From Chloroflexota bacterium (GTDB taxonomy: Bacteria > Chloroflexota > Dehalococcoidia > Lucifugimonadales > JACPCL1): a stretch of 22,597 bases of DNA. The stretch covers positions 1 through 22,597 of the forward strand of contig JACQUH010000101.1 in the NCBI GenBank assembly GCA_016210375.1, given 5' to 3'. A program made the translations under genes and the position numbers. The notes below the pieces were generated by a model. It did no database searches, had not been told where the DNA came from, and saw only the letters and a list, made by a program, of their open reading frames with translations. Shown one piece after another: positions 14,049-21,067 of this stretch. The number at the start of each line of letters is the position of its first letter. Position 1 is the first letter of the stretch.

Positions 14049-15901
14049 CAGGCCAGGACGCTGCCGGCCATGGCCAGGCCAAAGAGCAGGGCCAGGTACA
14101 GCAGGGAGTAGAGGTACAGCCGCCGGGCCGCCGGTATCCCAGGGTGGCGGAACAGTCGCCATGCGAGGTAGAGGAAATAGCCGCCCAGGAGCGCCGCACC
14201 AACAGGGTACAGCCAGCCCAGGGGTTGCACGGTGACGATGAGGAGAGACAGGGTCACCAGGAGCAAGCTGTGCAGGAGGATGTGCCTGGTGGTCTCGGGC
14301 ACGCCCTGGACTACGGGCATCATGGGTACCTTGGCCTTGGCGTAGTCGTTTTGCATGATGATCGCCAGGGCCCAGAAGTGGGGGGGTGTCCAGAAGAAGA
14401 CGATGGCGAAGAGGTACCAGGCGGGGAGGGCAAGCCCTCCCGTAACGGCGGCCCAGCCGACCAGGGGAGGGAAGGCCCCCGCTGCCCCTCCGATGACGAT
14501 GTTCTGGACCGTGGTGCGCTTCAGCCACAGGGTGTACACGAAGACGTAGAAGAGCGTAGCGCCGAGGGTCAGCAGGGCGCTGAGAAGGTTCACCCACGTC
14601 GCCAGGATGGCAAAGGCCAGGATGTTCAACATGGTCCCGTAGACCAGGGCGTTGCGTGGCGCGATGCGCTGCCCTGGGAGGGGGCGCTGGCGCGTGCGGG
14701 ACATGGACTCGTCAATGTCTCTGTCCAGGTAGTGGTTGATGGCGTTGGCGCCGCCCCCGCCCAGGCTGCCGCCCAGCAGCACTAGGAAGGCGAGGGTTGC
14801 CGGCGGCGGCCCCCCCGCTGCCACGAACATGCCGCCCAGCGCCGTGAGCAAGAGCAGCATGATGATGAGGGGCTTGGTGAGGGCCAGGTAGTCGGCGATG
14901 GCCACCAGGAGCCCACCTCCCGCTTTCCCGGGGGAAGGGGCTGTCGCAGGCCGCCAGGCCAGGGCCAGCAGCAGCACGGTGCTGCCCCACAGGGCTGTGG
15001 CCAGGCTGAGATGAGCGATGCGGGCCACCTCTGAGAAGCGGGTCCAGGGGTTGGCAGCGCCCACCAGCGTCTGAGCGATGGCCAGAGTGGCCACAGCAAC
15101 CCCAGCCCAGCGCATCCCCGGAGTGGCCCCAGCGCTGCGCTGGGTTTTCCAGGCGACCCAGAGGGCCAGCAGCCCGCCGGCCATGGCGACTATCCTGTGG
15201 GCCATGTGCAGCCACTGGACGGGTAGGGTAGGGAGGAAGCCACCGTCGCACAACGGCCAGCGGGCGCAGGAGGAGCCTACTCCCTGCCCCACAATGAAAG
15301 AGCCGGAGAGGAGCACGATGAAGGTGCCTGCGGCCGCCGTGGCTGCCCATCGCACCAGAGAGGAGGGCCGGCGGTCTTCAGGGGTGGGCCTCCGCCAGTA
15401 CCACACCAGCGTGGCCAGAAGAAGGGCGAAGATGGACTCTGCCAGGGCCAGGTGCGCGGTGACGATGGCGGGCGGCAACTCCGCGAGGACAGTGATGCCG
15501 CCCAGCACCACCTCCACTCCCAGCAGGACCAGCGCCGCCGTGAGGGGCACGGTGATGAGGGGGAAGCTGCGGTAGCGCCACCAGGCAACCACGGCAGCCA
15601 GGAGGATCAGGGGGCTGGTGATGCTGGCTGCCAGACGGTGGGTGTACTCCACCAGGGTGTTGAACTGCAAGGGGGGGATGATGCTGCCGTGGCAAAGCGG
15701 CCAGTCCGGGCAGCCCAGCCCGGAGCCGGTCACCCGGACGGTGCCGCCGATGGTGATCAGGACGAATACCGCCGTGGCCGCAGCGATGAGCAGGGCCAGG
15801 AAGGGACGGCTGATGCGCCGCGGCTGCAGGTACGCCGGTGGGGCCTTGTTGCCAGCCGCCCTCGGCGATGGCGGCGTGGTATCTTTGAGGGACCTTTCCA
15901 T
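14048..15901 (-). CDS. ctaA-ctaB: Fused heme A synthase (CtaA) - heme O synthase (CtaB)
   Basis: A 617-residue integral membrane fusion of two consecutive heme-A pathway enzymes. Residues 1-320 are CtaA/Cox15: TVRVTGSGLGCPDWPLC (Cys64, Cys70), EYTHR (His88), VTAHLALAE (His150), CARWPLC (Cys212, Cys218), MAHR (His235) and ARIAHL (His297). These are the paired cysteines and the heme-ligand histidines of both halves. Residues 335-617 are CtaB, protoheme IX farnesyltransferase, with the prenyl-diphosphate motif NHYLDRDIDESMSRTRQRPLP (Asp393, Asp397) and DYAKAKVPMMPV. Thus one chain could convert heme B to O and O to A. Similar fusions are reported in Thermus. ATG 15901 is preferred; GTG and TTG starts lie just upstream. 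It is coupled to the Sco gene. Confidence 0.93.
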   Translation of the reverse strand: MERSLKDTTPPSPRAAGNKAPPAYLQPRRISRPFLALLIAAATAVFVLITIGGTVRVTGSGLGCPDWPLCHGSIIPPLQFNTLVEYTHRLAASITSPLILLAAVVAWWRYRSFPLITVPLTAALVLLGVEVVLGGITVLAELPPAIVTAHLALAESIFALLLATLVWYWRRPTPEDRRPSSLVRWAATAAAGTFIVLLSGSFIVGQGVGSSCARWPLCDGGFLPTLPVQWLHMAHRIVAMAGGLLALWVAWKTQRSAGATPGMRWAGVAVATLAIAQTLVGAANPWTRFSEVARIAHLSLATALWGSTVLLLALAWRPATAPSPGKAGGGLLVAIADYLALTKPLIIMLLLLTALGGMFVAAGGPPPATLAFLVLLGGSLGGGGANAINHYLDRDIDESMSRTRQRPLPGQRIAPRNALVYGTMLNILAFAILATWVNLLSALLTLGATLFYVFVYTLWLKRTTVQNIVIGGAAGAFPPLVGWAAVTGGLALPAWYLFAIVFFWTPPHFWALAIIMQNDYAKAKVPMMPVVQGVPETTRHILLHSLLLVTLSLLIVTVQPLGWLYPVGAALLGGYFLYLAWRLFRHPGIPAARRLYLYSLLYLALLFGLAMAGSVLA

Positions 15902-15995
15902 TTGGGGCGATCTCACCAATAGTAAGATGGGTCGTGTGCTTGGGGGGTTGAATCAGGGGCTGGCGCCGCTGTCCTCAGCCTCCTGCTAACCGCCT

Positions 15996-16004
15996 ACTAT
16001 ACCA
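15996..16004 (-). promoter_or_regulatory. Extended -10 element upstream of ctaA-ctaB
   Basis: On the minus strand TGGTATAGT reads as TG-N-TATAGT, an extended -10 element about 95 bases before the start. The -35 region shows no match. It has the same TGGTAT core as the element upstream of the Uma2 gene. Confidence 0.4.
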
Positions 16005-16116
16005 TAACATAGCTGGAACGGCGTCGCATTCGGCCAGGCGCTGCGGTTCCGCGTGCTCAGGGGTGTAGCCACATCCCCAGACTGCTGACCATGAACAATT
16101 GATTTGCGTTTTCCTT

Positions 16117-16209
16117 GTCGTTCTGAGGGGGGGTCAATGCAATTGGCCCGACCGAATGAATCTCTCCCCAGGAGAGATTCTTCGCCGTGCTTCGCTTGCT
16201 CAGAATGAC
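16117..16209. repeat. MITE-like inverted-repeat element, copy 3 (GTCATNCTGAG family)
   Basis: Arms GTCGTTCTGAG (16117-16127) and CTCAGAATGAC (16199-16209) are inverted repeats at 10 of 11 positions. Inside is a perfect 9-bp hairpin GAATCTCTC/GAGAGATTC (16158-16180) followed by TTCGCCGTGCTTCGCTTG, as in copy 2. Confidence 0.65.
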
Positions 16210-16282
16210 ACCGTGAAAAGACTCTTTGTTTAGTTTATGACCATAAGTCGGGGGGTAGGTGAACCCAAAACCTGGCACTTTA

Positions 16283-16383
16283 GAAACTATCTCAATATGG
16301 CTTACTGCACCTCAGCTTGAAGGTTGAGGCATGATGCCGCCCCCTTCAGGGGGTGGTGCCAAAGGGAGTTCTGAGATCGTTAC
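16283..16383. repeat. Intact TATCTCA...TGAGATA-type repeat, about 100 bp
   Basis: The left end GAAACTATCTCA and the right end TGAGATCGTTAC are inverted repeats. The core is CTTGAAGGTTGAGGCATGATGCCGCC, then CCCTTCAGGGGGTGG, which can fold as a hairpin. Related copies: interrupted at 19776-20097, partial at 1-65 and 6999-7052, and a core fragment in the MTHFR-like gene at about 9566-9595. Confidence 0.65.
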
Positions 16384-16590
16384 GTAGCGCCAGGTCACGC
16401 TAACCGCCACTCCCAGCGAGCAGAACAGGTGCTGCGGCTCCATCCCCTCCTTGCAGGGTCAGGCTGCCCAGGAAAGCAGGCGGGAGCATCGCTCAAACGC
16501 TGGATCCCAGTGCCGGGGCCGTCGGCTATCACCCGCAAGCAGGCGGTCTGCCTACCGCCCCGTGAGTTGGTGGGGACGCACCAAAAGCTC

Positions 16591-16619
16591 TTGACTTGGC
16601 CTCTCCCATTCTGTATAAA
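16591..16619 (+). promoter_or_regulatory. Sigma70-type promoter of the cytochrome oxidase operon
   Basis: TTGACT (16591-16596), a 17-base spacer and TATAAA (16614-16619) each match consensus at 5 of 6 positions. A second TTGACA lies at 16626-16631 without a clear -10. Transcription would begin near 16626, leaving an 85-base leader before coxB that contains the palindrome at 16650-16661. Confidence 0.75.
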
Positions 16620-16649
16620 TAGAGTTTGACAAATTTATCACAAAGTCAG

Positions 16650-16661
16650 GGAATGCATTCC
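16650..16661. promoter_or_regulatory. Perfect 12-bp palindrome in the coxB leader, possible operator
   Basis: GGAATGCATTCC is perfectly self-complementary and lies about 25 bases after the predicted transcription start. A regulator site is one reading; it is otherwise unexplained. Confidence 0.35.
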
Positions 16662-16711
16662 GTTCCCTGCGACGGGGGGTCCTATCCCCACCATGCTCTT
16701 ACAGAGGAATC

Positions 16712-17812
16712 ATGGCCGTTCGTAGCTGGCGTATCCCGTGGCGTCTGGTTGCCCTCGCATCGCTGACTCTCCTACCGCTTTTATGGAGCGGTTGCTACCC
16801 AGATCACCCGCAATCCAGTTTTGGTGTAGCTGGCCCTCTGGCCCGGGATCAGCGGAACCTGTTCCTGTTCATCTTTTGGATGGCGGCCTTTGTGTTTGTG
16901 GTAGTGGAAGGCGCTCTGGTCTTCGCCGTCTTTCGGTTCCGCCGCCGCCCTGGGCAGATGGCCCTTCCCAAGCAGACCCACGGGAACACGCCTTTGGAGG
17001 TCACGTGGACGATTCTGCCAGCCCTTGTCCTGGTGGTCATTGCGGTCCCCACCATCACGACAATCTTTGCTCAGGCCGAGCCCCCCGCCGGAGACAGGTT
17101 GGAGGTGCGGGTGGTTGCGCACCAGTGGTGGTGGGAGTTCCAGTACCCCCAGCTTGGCGTCACAACGGCCAATGAGCTCCATGTGCCAATCAATAGGCCG
17201 GCGACCCTTCTCCTGAACTCCGACGATGTGATCCATAGCTTCTGGGTCCCCAAGCTCACGGGCAAGACGGACGTTATCCCGACGCGGAACAACACGATGT
17301 GGTTTGAGGCAGAGGAGGAGGGCACCTACTACGGCCAGTGCGCCGAGCTCTGCGGCCTTGCCCATGCTCAGATGAAGTTCCAGGTCATCGCCCAAAGCCA
17401 GGCGGACTTTGACCTTTGGGTAGCCGGGCAGAAGGCGCCGCCCGCAGTGGCAACGGCGCTAGCCTTTAATTTGAAAGGGTGCTCTGTGTGCCATACCGTG
17501 AGCGGCCCCGATGCAGAAGGGCTGCAGGAGGCCAGGATGGATGCCTTCCGCGCGTGGGTGGCTGCCGGTGGCCAGGGACCCGGCAGGTTCCCCGGGCCCA
17601 ACCTGACGCATTTTGCCTCCCGGGACACCTTCGCCGCTGGCCTCCTGGTGCGCAGCGATGAGAACCTGCGCCGCTGGCTCCGCGACCCCGAGGCCGTGAA
17701 GCCAGGCAACCGCATGAAAGAGCTGGCTACGGCCTACCACGGCACGAGCAGCCAGGCTCTGACCGAACAGGATATAGATGACCTGGTGGCTTACTTGCAA
17801 GGCTTGAAATAG
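16712..17812 (+). CDS. coxB: Cytochrome c oxidase subunit II with C-terminal cytochrome c domain (caa3 type)
   Basis: A 366-residue subunit II of a caa3-type oxidase. A signal or anchor segment ends near Cys28 (LWSGC, an atypical lipobox), then two membrane helices (about 48-74 and 98-120) and the periplasmic cupredoxin domain with HQWWWEFQYP. The CuA ligands are His175 and CAELCGLAHAQM (Cys210, Glu212, Cys214, His218, Met221). Residues from about 248 form a fused cytochrome c domain with the heme motif CSVCH (257-261) and PGNRM supplying the likely axial methionine. It accepts electrons from cytochrome c or an equivalent and passes them to subunit I. AGAGGA lies just three bases before the ATG. 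It is first in the operon after a good promoter. Confidence 0.96.
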   Translation: MAVRSWRIPWRLVALASLTLLPLLWSGCYPDHPQSSFGVAGPLARDQRNLFLFIFWMAAFVFVVVEGALVFAVFRFRRRPGQMALPKQTHGNTPLEVTWTILPALVLVVIAVPTITTIFAQAEPPAGDRLEVRVVAHQWWWEFQYPQLGVTTANELHVPINRPATLLLNSDDVIHSFWVPKLTGKTDVIPTRNNTMWFEAEEEGTYYGQCAELCGLAHAQMKFQVIAQSQADFDLWVAGQKAPPAVATALAFNLKGCSVCHTVSGPDAEGLQEARMDAFRAWVAAGGQGPGRFPGPNLTHFASRDTFAAGLLVRSDENLRRWLRDPEAVKPGNRMKELATAYHGTSSQALTEQDIDDLVAYLQGLK

Positions 17813-17876
17813 CACCTCAGCAAAGATACCCTGTATCATTGCTCTACGTGATGAAAGGGCCCTTGGGAGGCGATTG

Positions 17877-19772
17877 ATGGCAACGGCTAGTCGCGCAGTG
17901 CCGGGCATTCTGCGCCGTCCTACCACCTACACCGGCCTCTGGAGCTGGGTGGTCACGGTAGACCACAAGCGCATTGGGGTCCTGTACGGCGTCACGGCCT
18001 TTATCTTCTTCATGCTGGGAGGCATTGAGGCGCTGACCCTTCGGACCCAGCTCATGACCTCGCAGAACGCCCTGGTCAGCCCGGACCTGTATAACCAGCT
18101 CTTCACCATGCACGCCCTGACCATGATTTTCCTGGGCGTGATGCCCCTGAGCGTGGCCTTCTTCAACCTCATCGTGCCGTTGCAGATAGGCGCACGCGAC
18201 GTGGCCTTTCCCCGCCTGAACGCCCTCAGCTACTGGGTTTTCCTCTTCGGGGGCCTGCTACTCAACGCTGGCTGGCTCTTTGGCGGCTCCCCGGCCGATG
18301 GCTGGTTCGCCTATGCTCCTCTCACCACAGCCACCTACTCTGCCGGCGGGGGAATGGACTTCTATGTCCTGGGCCTCCTTACCCTGGGCGTCTCCTCAGT
18401 GGCGGGCGGGCTGAACTTCATCGTTACCATCCTGAACCTGCGCGCCCCAGGCATGACCCTGATGCGCATGCCGGTGTTCACCTGGATGAGCCTCGTGACG
18501 TCCTTTCTCCTGGTGACGGCCATGCCGGTCATCACCATCGCCCTTATTGAGCTGGCGTTTGACCGGTTCCTGGGGACCAACTTCTTCAATCCCACGGCAG
18601 GCGGCGACCCCATCCTGTGGCAGCACCTATTCTGGGTCTTCGGCCACCCGGAGGTCTACATCCTTATCCTGCCTGCCATGGGAGTGGTGTCGGATGTCCT
18701 GCCCACATTCTCCAAAAAGCCCCTTTTTGGCTACCCCTTTGTGGTCTTCTCTGGATTGTTCATAGGGGTTATGGGCTGGGGCGTTTGGAGTCACCACATG
18801 TTCACTGTGGGCCTGGGGCCGGTGGCCAATGCGACGTTCGCCATCACCACCATGCTCATTGCCGTGCCCACGGGCGTCAAGGTGTTCAACTGGATCGGCA
18901 CCATGTGGGGTGGCGCCCTGGAGTTCAAAACCCCCATGCTGTTTGCCGTTGGTTTCATCGTCCTCTTCATCATAGGTGGGCTAAGCGGCGTCACCCACGC
19001 CTCGCCGCCCACGGACACCCAGCAGCAGGACACCTACTACATAGTGGCGCACATCCACTACGTGCTCTTTAGCGGCGCTATCTTTGGGCTGTTCGCCGGC
19101 GTGTACTACTGGTTCCCGAAGTTCACCGGGCGCATGTTGAGTGAAGGCCTGGGGAAGGTGCACTTCTGGCTGTGGTTCGTTGGTATGAACATCACGTTCG
19201 GCCCGATGCACTGGCTCGGGCTGGACGGCATGCCACGGCGCATCTACACCTATGACCCGGCCATGGGCTGGGACTTCTGGAACCTCGTTGCCACTCTGGG
19301 GTCTTATGCTCTGGGCCTCGGTGTGTTGGTCTTTCTCTGGAACCTGGTCCTCACCTTGCGGAAGCCACAGGACGCCCCGGCTGATCCCTGGGATGGCCGG
19401 ACCCTGGAGTGGTCTATCCCGTCGCCGCCGTCCATCTACAACTTCAGGCAGATACCCCAGGTACATCAGCGGGATGCCTTTTGGCACCAGAAATACGCGG
19501 AAGATGCTGATGGGAGGCCTCACCCCGTGCCCCGAGGTGGGTCCGCCGAGGTCCACCCCGGCGGGCATGAGGAGGAAGGCCACGGAATCCATGTGCCGGG
19601 CATGTCCTATTTCCCCTTCATCACAGCGCTGGGTTTGGGTGCGACGGGGGCGGGCCTGTTGCTCAGCCAGGCCACTTCTATTCCGGGTCTGATAGTGGCC
19701 GGCATTGGGCTGCTGGTACTCTTCTTCGGAGTGTACGGTTGGGCCTTTGAGCCCGCTGGCCCCGAAGGGTAA
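17877..19772 (+). CDS. coxA: Cytochrome c oxidase subunit I, A1-type heme-copper oxidase
   Basis: A 631-residue catalytic subunit. His79 (TMHALTM) and His394 should bind the low-spin heme a. His257, with Tyr261 as its cross-linked partner in GHPEVY, and His306-His307 bind CuB; His392 binds heme a3. Glu259 in GHPEVY is the A1-class proton-pathway residue. After the twelve core helices there is a hydrophilic, histidine-rich linker (about 530-572) and two more hydrophobic helices (about 575-622). Such a C-terminal extension is known in other caa3-type oxidases. GGGAGG lies six bases before the ATG at 17877. It reduces O2 to water while pumping protons. It begins 64 bases after coxB. Confidence 0.97.
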   Translation: MATASRAVPGILRRPTTYTGLWSWVVTVDHKRIGVLYGVTAFIFFMLGGIEALTLRTQLMTSQNALVSPDLYNQLFTMHALTMIFLGVMPLSVAFFNLIVPLQIGARDVAFPRLNALSYWVFLFGGLLLNAGWLFGGSPADGWFAYAPLTTATYSAGGGMDFYVLGLLTLGVSSVAGGLNFIVTILNLRAPGMTLMRMPVFTWMSLVTSFLLVTAMPVITIALIELAFDRFLGTNFFNPTAGGDPILWQHLFWVFGHPEVYILILPAMGVVSDVLPTFSKKPLFGYPFVVFSGLFIGVMGWGVWSHHMFTVGLGPVANATFAITTMLIAVPTGVKVFNWIGTMWGGALEFKTPMLFAVGFIVLFIIGGLSGVTHASPPTDTQQQDTYYIVAHIHYVLFSGAIFGLFAGVYYWFPKFTGRMLSEGLGKVHFWLWFVGMNITFGPMHWLGLDGMPRRIYTYDPAMGWDFWNLVATLGSYALGLGVLVFLWNLVLTLRKPQDAPADPWDGRTLEWSIPSPPSIYNFRQIPQVHQRDAFWHQKYAEDADGRPHPVPRGGSAEVHPGGHEEEGHGIHVPGMSYFPFITALGLGATGAGLLLSQATSIPGLIVAGIGLLVLFFGVYGWAFEPAGPEG

Positions 19773-19775
19773 GTG

Positions 19776-20097
19776 AATATCTCAAAACAGCCTCTCTTCA
19801 CCCTGGCCTGAAGGTTGGGGCATGATGCCGCCCGCTTAAGGTCATTGAACAATTATGATGCCAATGAGACCTAACCTCTCCCCCTGTGGTCTCCCTCTCC
19901 TGGGAGGAGAAAGAGACGATGATTTGACGAATCGGTGTGATGCGGCTCTGCCGCATCACACCGATTCAAACCAAACTTCTCCCCCTTCCCGCATGGGAAG
20001 GGGGAGCCAGAGGGGGTTAGGTCGCAACCCAACTGGCAGGGTATCTAGTCAATGACCCTCAGCGGGTGGTGCAGAATCGTCCTGAGATAGTTAGTAA
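19776..20097. repeat. TATCTCA...TGAGATA repeat interrupted by a nested element
   Basis: The left half (TGAATATCTCA at about 19776, CCTGAAGGTTGGGGCATGA, GCCGCCCGCTT) and the right half (CTCAGCGGGTGGTGC, CTGAGATAGTTAG ending about 20097) together match the intact copy at 16283-16383. They are split by the 218-base insert at 19840-20057. The whole coxA-coxC spacer (19773-20117) is otherwise empty of genes. Confidence 0.65.
19840..20057. repeat. Three-hairpin repeat element, copy 4 (nested)
   Basis: Bounded by perfect 9-base inverted repeats GGTCATTGA (19840-19848) and TCAATGACC (20049-20057). Inside are an imperfect CTCCTGGGAGGAG hairpin, the central hairpin with 17-base arms AATCGGTGTGATGCGGC (19930-19966, loop TCT), CCCCTTCCC/GGGAAGGGG and GAGGGGGTTAGGT. 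Its central arms are identical to those of copy 3. Confidence 0.8.
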
Positions 20098-20117
20098 GCA
20101 CAGGAGTTGGCAATCTG

Positions 20118-20726
20118 ATGGCAGCGGCAAGCGCGCACGCGGCTCAATCTGAGACGACCACGGGGCTAGACCACAGGAAGCTCCTGATGTGGGCATTCCT
20201 TGGGTCAGACTGCCTCTTCTTTGGGTCCCTGGTCTCAACCTACCTTCTGTACCGGGGGAAGAGCGTCGTCGGCCCATATCCCTACGAGGTGTTTAACATA
20301 CCCTATACCTCGGTGAGCGCCTTTGTGCTGCTGATGAGCAGCTTGACAATGGTGCTGGCCCTGGCGGCCATCCAGCGGGGCGACTTGCGGGGCCTCAAGG
20401 TATGGCTTTTGGCCACGGCCTTGCTGGGTGCTGTTTTCCTGGGCGGCCAGTATTTTGAGTTCACCACTTTCGTTCACAACGGCCTGACGCTGAGGAGCAA
20501 CCTCTTTGGGTCAACCTTCTTTACCCTGACCGGCTTTCATGGACTGCATGTCACTGTGGGCGTTATCATCCTGCTCTCCTTCTTTGTCATGGCCTTGCGG
20601 GGCAAGGTGAAACCCGAGCAGCACCTGAACATTGAGTTGGCGGGGCTCTACTGGCATTTCGTAGACGTGGTCTGGATTGTCATTTTCACCGTCGTTTACC
20701 TGGTAGAAGCGCCGAATATCGTCTAG
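20118..20726 (+). CDS. coxC: Cytochrome c oxidase subunit III
   Basis: A 202-residue membrane protein of the short, five-helix subunit III type found in caa3 and bo-type oxidases. It has KLLMWAFLGSDCLFFGSL near the first helix, GQYFEFTTF, STFFTLTGFHGLHVTVG and the C-terminal LYWHFVDVVWIVIFTVVYL, all typical of the family. Subunit III stabilises subunit I and supports proton uptake; it carries no metal. AGGAG lies eleven bases before the ATG, a rather long spacing. It is separated from coxA by the nested repeats, so its transcription may depend on read-through of strong hairpins. coxD follows after 13 bases. Confidence 0.94.
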   Translation: MAAASAHAAQSETTTGLDHRKLLMWAFLGSDCLFFGSLVSTYLLYRGKSVVGPYPYEVFNIPYTSVSAFVLLMSSLTMVLALAAIQRGDLRGLKVWLLATALLGAVFLGGQYFEFTTFVHNGLTLRSNLFGSTFFTLTGFHGLHVTVGVIILLSFFVMALRGKVKPEQHLNIELAGLYWHFVDVVWIVIFTVVYLVEAPNIV

Positions 20727-20739
20727 TAGCGGAGTGGTC

Positions 20740-21045
20740 ATGATTACAACAGCACAGCAGCACCAGCGGGCGCACCCATCCCCTGCCAGGTATGTGGCCA
20801 TCGCCCTCATCCTCTCGGTGATCACCCTGGTTGAAGTTGGGGTGGTGTACACCGACGGCCTCCGGAGCGCCCTGCTGCCGATTTTGCTGGTGCTCTCGGC
20901 AACCAAGTTCGCCATGGTGGCCATGTTCTACATGCACTTGCGGTTTGACAGCCGCCTGTTCTCTGCGCTCTTCGTTGGCGGCATTCTGTTGACCTCCGCC
21001 ATCCTGGTTGCATTGATGTCTCTATTCCGAGTCTTCTTTGCGTAG
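20740..21045 (+). CDS. coxD: Cytochrome c oxidase subunit IV-type protein
   Basis: A 101-residue protein with three hydrophobic helices and the subunit IV signature KFAMVAMFYMHLRFD between the second and third. Prokaryotic subunit IV proteins (CyoD/CoxD-like) are small accessory chains that help assembly of the CuB center. The ATG at 20740 has GGAG five bases upstream, preferred over a GTG two codons earlier that overlaps that site. It sits 13 bases after coxC and 22 bases before the next small gene, within a tight run of genes. Confidence 0.88.
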   Translation: MITTAQQHQRAHPSPARYVAIALILSVITLVEVGVVYTDGLRSALLPILLVLSATKFAMVAMFYMHLRFDSRLFSALFVGGILLTSAILVALMSLFRVFFA

Positions 21046-21067
21046 CGTGTCAAAGGGGCCAGATCAA

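Larger units (their letters stand above)
15902..16711. other. Divergent intergenic region between heme synthase and oxidase operons
   Basis: About 810 bases with no credible gene. From left to right: the leader and extended -10 for ctaA-ctaB, a GTCATNCTGAG-type element (16117-16209), a rearranged hairpin-flank repeat (16235-16280), a TATCTCA/TGAGATC-bounded repeat (16283-16383), and a stretch resembling an rsmI fragment (about 16465-16530). The coxB promoter and a palindrome complete it. Confidence 0.6.

Noticed and set aside
14049..14597. A long N-terminal extension of the Sco protein
   Set aside because: It is an out-of-frame shadow of ctaB; the lipoprotein signal and the coupled ATG at 14048 mark the true start.
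16057..16278. A 73-codon minus-strand open frame
   Set aside because: It lies entirely in two repeat elements and has no ribosome-binding site or recognisable domain.
16429..16629. A 66-codon plus-strand open frame before coxB
   Set aside because: It runs into the oxidase promoter and has no ribosome-binding site; at most it holds a short rsmI-like relic.
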